This document shows positions 4,976-8,850 of a DNA stretch of 8,850 nucleotides, one piece after another. This DNA comes from Chthonomonadaceae bacterium. GTDB lineage: Bacteria; Armatimonadota; Chthonomonadetes; Chthonomonadales; Chthonomonadaceae. Position 1 is the stretch's first letter. Every line of letters starts with the position of its first letter. The stretch spans positions 1-8,850 of the forward strand of contig JACMPS010000519.1 of assembly GCA_014377395.1 (NCBI GenBank), read 5' to 3'. Both the position numbers and the translations under genes were made by a program. The notes under the pieces were generated by a model, which searched no databases, had not been told where the DNA came from, and was given only the letters and a program-made list of their open reading frames with translations.

Positions 4976-7483
4976 TTAGATCGTCTCTTCGACAATCTCC
5001 TCAACGACGGACGCATCAATCAAGCGCTCGATTTTAGAGACCTTGTCGCCTGTGTCGAGATTGATTAGTCTTACGCCCTGTGCCGAGCGTCCCGTTCCGC
5101 GAATAGAGCCGATGTCCATGCGGATCGTGATTCCCTTGTCGGTGATGATCATCAATTTGTCGTCGGGTTCTACTACCGCCGCGTCCACAATCGGACCCGT
5201 TTTGGAGGTGACGTTCATCGTGATGATGCCCTTGCCTCCGCGTGATTGCGCCCGGTACGAGGACAGATCGGTACGCTTTCCGCTTCCGTTTTCGCTACAA
5301 ACCAGCAACTGACTTGTGGAGAAAACCACATCCATTGCCACAATCTTATCGGTGGGCAATTTCGTTTTCGGATCGCGCAACTCGATGCCGCGCACGCCTC
5401 CCGCAGTGTGACTTCGTGCCGGGACATCGCTTTCGGGGAAGCGAATGGATTTTCCGCCGCGTGTAACCAGAATCACTTCTTGCTCACCGTCCGTGTGCTT
5501 TACCCAATCAAGGCTGTCGCCGTCTTCAATGTCGAAACAGCGTTTACCATTGACGCGCAGGTTTGCAAATTCCGCCACCGGAGTACGCTTCACCTCACCA
5601 AAAACGGTCGTCATAAAGAGGAAACCGCCGCCTGTCAGGTCTTTGATCGGTAAGATCGCCGTTACCTTGTCACCGGGTTCCACCTGAATGAAGTTGTTGA
5701 GGTGTTGTCCTCGCGCCTCTCGACTTGTCGAGGGAACTTCGTAGGCTTTCAGACGATAGATGCGCCCTCGATCCGTGAAGAACAAAATGTAGTGAGTCGT
5801 TGTCGCCACAAAGAGGTGCGCCAGCGCATCTTCTTCTTTCAGGTTTGCCGCTTTGATGCCGCGTCCGCCGCGCTTTTGAGTGCGGTAGGTATCGAGCGGA
5901 ACCCGCTTGATGTAGCCGTCACGAGTGATCGTAATAAGGGTTTCTTCTTCGGGAACAAGATCGTCTTCCGTGATTTCGTCGGCTTCGGTAAGCAAAATTT
6001 TCGTTTTGCGCTCGTCGCCGTACTTGTCACGCAGGGCTTTAAGTTCGTCCTTCACAATCTTGACGACACGCGCCGGAGTGACGACAATATCCTCGAAATG
6101 AGCGATTTGCTTGAGGAGACCCTTGTAGTCGTCCTCGATCTTCTGCCGTTCCAACTGCGAAATTTGACGCAACTGCATATTCAGGATCGCTTCGGATTGA
6201 ATTTGTGTCAGCCCGAAACGCCGTCCCATTTCCACACGCGCCGCCTCGACGGAGGGAGCCGCCCGAATGAGAGCGATAATCTCATCCAGGAAGTTCAGCG
6301 CAATTTGCAAGCCTTCCCGAATGTGCGCCGCTGCCTTTGCACGGGCGAGTTCGTAGCGAGTGCGTCGAACAACGACTTCTTTGCGGTGCGCGATGTAGTG
6401 CGCCAGTGCCGTCAGCAGGTTGAGCAAGCGGGGCTGTCCGTTGACCAGAGCCAGCATGATAATGCCGAACGTCTGACGCATGGGTGTGTGCTTGAGCAGG
6501 AAATTGACGATCCGCTTGGGCATCACGTCACGCCGTAACTCAACCACAATTCTCATTCCGTGTTTGTCGGAGAAGTCATTGACATCGGTGATGCCCTCGA
6601 CTTTTTTCTGCTTGACCAGCTCGGCAATGTGCTGGATCAATCTCGCCTTGTTAACCTGGTATGGTAACTCAGTAATGACAATACAGTTTTTGCCGTGATC
6701 CATTGGCTCGATTTGCAGTGTCGCCTGCATAATGACTTTGCCGCGCCCGGTGCGATAGGCTTCTTTCGCGCCTTTTGTACCAAGAATGATGCCGGAAGTC
6801 GGGAAGTCGGGACCCGGCACGAACTTGATCAGGTCTTCAACGGAAGCATCCGGGTGATCGAGCAGGTACATGATCGCATCGGAAATCTCACGCAGATTGT
6901 GCGGAGGAACGCTGGTACTCATGCCAACGGCGATGCCTTCGCCGCCATTGCAGAGGAAGTTCGGGAACTTGCCGGGAAGCACGACGGGTTCACGCTCCAA
7001 CTGATCGTAGTTGGGCATGAAGTCTACGGTGTCGTGGTCAATGTCCTCCATCATTTCCATTGCAATGGGGGTTAGTCTACACTCAGTATATCGGTAGGCC
7101 GCAGGTGGATCGCCATCAACGCTACCGAAATTTCCCTGTGGATCAATAAAGGGGTAACGGAGTGAAAAATCTTGCGCCATACGAACCATTGTTCCGTAAA
7201 TGGCGGCGTCTCCGTGCGGGTGAAACTTACCCATTGTTTCGCCAACGACACGGGCGGACTTTACACGGGAAGAGGTGGGGGTAATGCCCATGTCGCGCAT
7301 CGCATACAAAATGCGGCGTTGCACGGGCTTAAAACCGTCGCGCACATCAGGAAGAGCGCGAGAAACAAGGGTTGAAATCGCGTAACCCAGGTACGAACGT
7401 CTTAATTCAAGTTCAATATCAATCGTGGGAATAATGATCGCCGGTGTCTCACCGGGGGAGCCATTTACAAGCGTATCAGACAA
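4976..7483 (-). CDS. gyrA: DNA gyrase subunit A
   Basis: Cleaves and rejoins DNA as part of the A2B2 gyrase that introduces negative supercoils. The 835-residue protein begins with a divergent tail (1-25), then the winged-helix/tower breakage-reunion domain (about 26-500), including SRALPDVRDGFKPVQRRILY (41-60), and a C-terminal beta-pinwheel. The catalytic tyrosine is Y132 in RYTE (131-134). A second tyrosine, Y130, precedes it where E. coli has Met. The GyrA box appears as QKRGGRG (536-542), which separates it from ParC, and a related QSRGGKG lies at 746-752. The tail is short and acidic. The QRDR reads GKFHPHGDAAIYGT (85-98), with Ala93 and Gly97 at the E. coli Ser83 and Asp87 positions. 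The start is TTG, supported by AGAGGAG six bases upstream. gyrB is not in the window. Confidence 0.97.
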   Translation of the reverse strand: MSDTLVNGSPGETPAIIIPTIDIELELRRSYLGYAISTLVSRALPDVRDGFKPVQRRILYAMRDMGITPTSSRVKSARVVGETMGKFHPHGDAAIYGTMVRMAQDFSLRYPFIDPQGNFGSVDGDPPAAYRYTECRLTPIAMEMMEDIDHDTVDFMPNYDQLEREPVVLPGKFPNFLCNGGEGIAVGMSTSVPPHNLREISDAIMYLLDHPDASVEDLIKFVPGPDFPTSGIILGTKGAKEAYRTGRGKVIMQATLQIEPMDHGKNCIVITELPYQVNKARLIQHIAELVKQKKVEGITDVNDFSDKHGMRIVVELRRDVMPKRIVNFLLKHTPMRQTFGIIMLALVNGQPRLLNLLTALAHYIAHRKEVVVRRTRYELARAKAAAHIREGLQIALNFLDEIIALIRAAPSVEAARVEMGRRFGLTQIQSEAILNMQLRQISQLERQKIEDDYKGLLKQIAHFEDIVVTPARVVKIVKDELKALRDKYGDERKTKILLTEADEITEDDLVPEEETLITITRDGYIKRVPLDTYRTQKRGGRGIKAANLKEEDALAHLFVATTTHYILFFTDRGRIYRLKAYEVPSTSREARGQHLNNFIQVEPGDKVTAILPIKDLTGGGFLFMTTVFGEVKRTPVAEFANLRVNGKRCFDIEDGDSLDWVKHTDGEQEVILVTRGGKSIRFPESDVPARSHTAGGVRGIELRDPKTKLPTDKIVAMDVVFSTSQLLVCSENGSGKRTDLSSYRAQSRGGKGIITMNVTSKTGPIVDAAVVEPDDKLMIITDKGITIRMDIGSIRGTGRSAQGVRLINLDTGDKVSKIERLIDASVVEEIVEETI

Positions 7484-7489
7484 GGCTTT

Positions 7490-7496
7490 CTCCTCT
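7490..7496 (-). promoter_or_regulatory. Shine-Dalgarno fixing TTG start of gyrA
   Basis: AGAGGAG on the minus strand, six bases before TTG at 7483. No ATG or GTG upstream is as well placed, and the next in-frame Met is at residue 60, inside the conserved domain. Confidence 0.8.
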
Positions 7497-7521
7497 AAAA
7501 CGGACCTTCTTTTACTCGATT

Positions 7522-7550
7522 ATTATACCACTTTAGTGCAAATTTGTCAA
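7522..7550 (-). promoter_or_regulatory. Consensus sigma-70 promoter of gyrA
   Basis: On the minus strand TTGACA (complement of 7545-7550) and TATAAT (complement of 7522-7527) both match consensus fully and are separated by exactly 17 bases. Transcription should start near 7515, giving a leader of about 32 bases with the Shine-Dalgarno sequence. This is a strong unregulated or repressible housekeeping promoter. Confidence 0.92.
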
Positions 7551-7564
7551 CGAATCATTGCACT
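7535..7564. promoter_or_regulatory. Inverted repeat bracketing gyrA -35, possible operator
   Basis: AGTGCAA (7535-7541) and TTGCACT (7558-7564) are exact inverted repeats with 16 bases between them. Their centres are 23 bases apart, about two helical turns. They flank the -35 hexamer and one arm lies in the promoter spacer, so a bound dimer would compete with RNA polymerase. The binding protein is unknown. Confidence 0.4.
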
Positions 7565-7793
7565 TATTGCTCACGAAAAAAAGGTTGGAAAAAGAAGAAA
7601 ATTCCTCTCATTTTGTCGCGAAACAAAAGTGGTCACAGCAAAACAAAGCGATGGGTAACGACGAAAATGGGATTTCTTCCGGGTAGAGAACGTGATGTGC
7701 CACAATAGAGAAGAAAAGCCGTTCGACATTAGAGGTGGGGAGGATCGGCGATTGAAGAAAAACGAAATGAAAAGAGGACGGAGTAAATTGGGA
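7565..7793. other. Leader side of isocitrate dehydrogenase gene
   Basis: With the gyrA promoter this makes up the 310-base divergent gap. I find no strong sigma-70 promoter for the plus-strand gene. A weak extended -10 (TGCCACAAT, 7698-7706) lacks a good -35. TTTTGT (7611-7616) and ACAAAA (7623-7628) form a 6-bp inverted repeat around CGCGAA. The reading frame of the dehydrogenase stays open back to 7692 but the extra 34 residues do not look like family sequence. Confidence 0.4.
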
Positions 7794-8795
7794 ATGAGAC
7801 ATACCGTGACATTGTTGCCGGGAGACGGAATCGGACCTGAGGTCGCCGACGCCACCGTGCGCGTGATCGAAGCCACTGGGGTTAAAATAGAGTGGGAAAA
7901 AATGGAGGCCGGAGCCGAAGTTGCAACGAAATACGGAACTCCCGTGCCGGATGAAGTCATCAACTCGATTGTCAAAAATAGGATTGCACTGAAGGGGCCT
8001 CTCGCCACTCCGATTGGTGGAGGATTTGCCTCCGCCAACGTTGCCCTGCGAAAACGGCTTAACCTTTATGCGAATGTCCGTCCCGTGAAGTCGCACCCCG
8101 GCGTGAAATCCCGTTTCGAGAATGTTGATCTGGTCGTTGTTCGTGAAAACTCCGAAGACCTCTATTCCGGGTTAGAGCATATCGTGGTTCCGGGCGTGGT
8201 GGAGAGCATCAAAGTAATCACGGAGACGGCGTGTATGCGGATCGGGCGGTACGCTTTCCTTTACGCTTCTAAAAATGGGCGCAAAAAAGTCACATCCGTT
8301 CACAAAGCCAATATTATGAAACTGGCGGACGGTCTTTTCCTCGAATGTCTGCGCCGCTGTGCACGAGAATTTCCTGAAATCGCCTACGACGAGATGATTG
8401 TTGACAACACCTGCCAGCAAATGGTGATGAGACCGGAGCAATTCGATGTCATGGTCATGGAAAACCTCTACGGCGACATTCTTTCTGATCTCGCTTCCGG
8501 GCTGATCGGTGGACTGGGACTGACCCCCTCCGCGAACATGGGAGAGGGCGGGATTGCGCTTTTTGAGGCGGTGCATGGAACCGCCCCCGATATTGCAGGA
8601 AGGGGGCTTGCAAATCCGATTGCGCTCATGCTTTCCTCGGCATTGATGCTAAAACACCTCGGTGAAGACAGAGCGGGACACCAGATCGAAGGAGCCATCG
8701 AAAAGGTACTTGCCGCCGGAACTACGCTTACGGGTGATCTTGGAGGCACGGCGACCACCACACAGATCACGGACGCCATTATCGCAGGGCTGTGA
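7794..8795 (+). CDS. NAD-type isocitrate dehydrogenase
   Basis: Oxidises and decarboxylates isocitrate to 2-oxoglutarate in the TCA cycle, in the cytoplasm. The 333-residue protein belongs to the isocitrate/isopropylmalate dehydrogenase family and has the usual short length of NAD-dependent and mitochondrial-like forms. Visible are LLPGDGIGPEV (7-17), GGGFASANVALRKRLN (75-90) with substrate residues S80, N82, R86 and R96, RENSEDLYSGLEH (117-129) with R117 and Y124, VHKANIMK (169-176) with catalytic K171, and metal-binding D204, D228 and D232. HGTAPDIAG (261-269) carries Asp266-Ile267 where the NADP-dependent E. coli enzyme has Lys344-Tyr345, which indicates NAD. The RENSED motif argues against isopropylmalate dehydrogenase; homoisocitrate dehydrogenase is a remote alternative. 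ATG at 7794 fits the family N-terminus and has GGAG ten bases upstream. ATG at 7767 or GTG at 7692 would add 9 or 34 non-conserved residues. Confidence 0.92.
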   Translation: MRHTVTLLPGDGIGPEVADATVRVIEATGVKIEWEKMEAGAEVATKYGTPVPDEVINSIVKNRIALKGPLATPIGGGFASANVALRKRLNLYANVRPVKSHPGVKSRFENVDLVVVRENSEDLYSGLEHIVVPGVVESIKVITETACMRIGRYAFLYASKNGRKKVTSVHKANIMKLADGLFLECLRRCAREFPEIAYDEMIVDNTCQQMVMRPEQFDVMVMENLYGDILSDLASGLIGGLGLTPSANMGEGGIALFEAVHGTAPDIAGRGLANPIALMLSSALMLKHLGEDRAGHQIEGAIEKVLAAGTTLTGDLGGTATTTQITDAIIAGL

Positions 8796-8821
8796 GGTTC
8801 TTTTGGTGTCTGCAAGGGAGA

Positions 8822-8850
8822 CCGGGGAATTCATTCCCCGGCTACAAAAG
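8822..8850 (+). repeat. Paired-hairpin element, copy D, cut by window end
   Basis: CCGGGGAAT (8822-8830) and ATTCCCCGG (8833-8841) form a perfect 9-bp inverted repeat, followed by GGCTAC (8840-8845) and AAAAG. Its stem and linker match copy C at 45-68. The second hairpin, if present, lies outside the window. It starts 26 bases after the isocitrate dehydrogenase stop. Confidence 0.55.

Noticed and set aside
5702..6538. 278-codon open frame on the plus strand opposite gyrA
   Set aside because: Antisense to conserved gyrA sequence, with low-complexity shadow composition and no recognisable domain.
4976..7483. Topoisomerase IV subunit A (ParC) as an alternative to GyrA
   Set aside because: The GyrA-box motif QKRGGRG at 536-542 and the complete pinwheel domain favour gyrase.
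7611..7628. Terminator or operator at TTTTGT/ACAAAA inverted repeat
   Set aside because: Only 6 A/T-rich base pairs, no T run in the correct place and easily found by chance.
7794..8795. 3-isopropylmalate dehydrogenase as an alternative
   Set aside because: The substrate-site motif is RENSEDLYSGLEH with an IGGGFAS loop, as in isocitrate dehydrogenase, not the RELTGG type of LeuB. No leucine genes are adjacent.

Overview
The window looks like ordinary chromosomal DNA of a free-living, aerobic or respiring bacterium. An Armatimonadota (or close relative) is my best guess. This rests on the large DUF6785/DUF6784-type membrane protein, a family I associate with Armatimonadota and Planctomycetota, and on the many intergenic hairpin elements built around AATAAATT and GGCTAC. 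It is an inference, not a proof. The base composition is balanced, with GC slightly above 50 percent by eye.

Layout, left to right. Positions 1-289 hold no gene but are packed with hairpin-forming repeats. Positions 290-2293 (minus) encode a 667-residue polytopic membrane protein of the DUF6785/DUF6784 type. A terminator at 2418-2455 separates it from a small DUF4870 membrane protein (2478-2855, minus). A divergent intergenic region with two hairpins leads into a single-chain class I [4Fe-4S] fumarate hydratase (3101-4621, plus). The 354-base convergent gap 4622-4975 carries a second copy of a 59-base repeat, a 16-bp bidirectional terminator hairpin and two C/T-G/A rich hairpins. Positions 4976-7483 (minus) encode the DNA gyrase A subunit. 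It starts at TTG and has a consensus sigma-70 promoter at 7522-7550. Divergently, 7794-8795 (plus) encodes an NAD-type isocitrate dehydrogenase. The window ends inside another hairpin element at 8822-8850.

Together the genes supply two TCA-cycle steps (isocitrate to 2-oxoglutarate, fumarate to malate) and DNA supercoiling. Each appears to be transcribed alone or nearly so, with terminators or hairpins at gene ends, and nothing indicates a shared operon. I see no mobile element, CRISPR array, tRNA, rRNA or defence system.

The most unusual material is non-coding. It is a set of intergenic elements that appear to keep a two-hairpin architecture while their stem sequences change. There is also an inverted repeat that brackets the -35 box of the gyrA promoter. 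In GyrA, both quinolone-anchoring residues of the QRDR are replaced (Ala and Gly).
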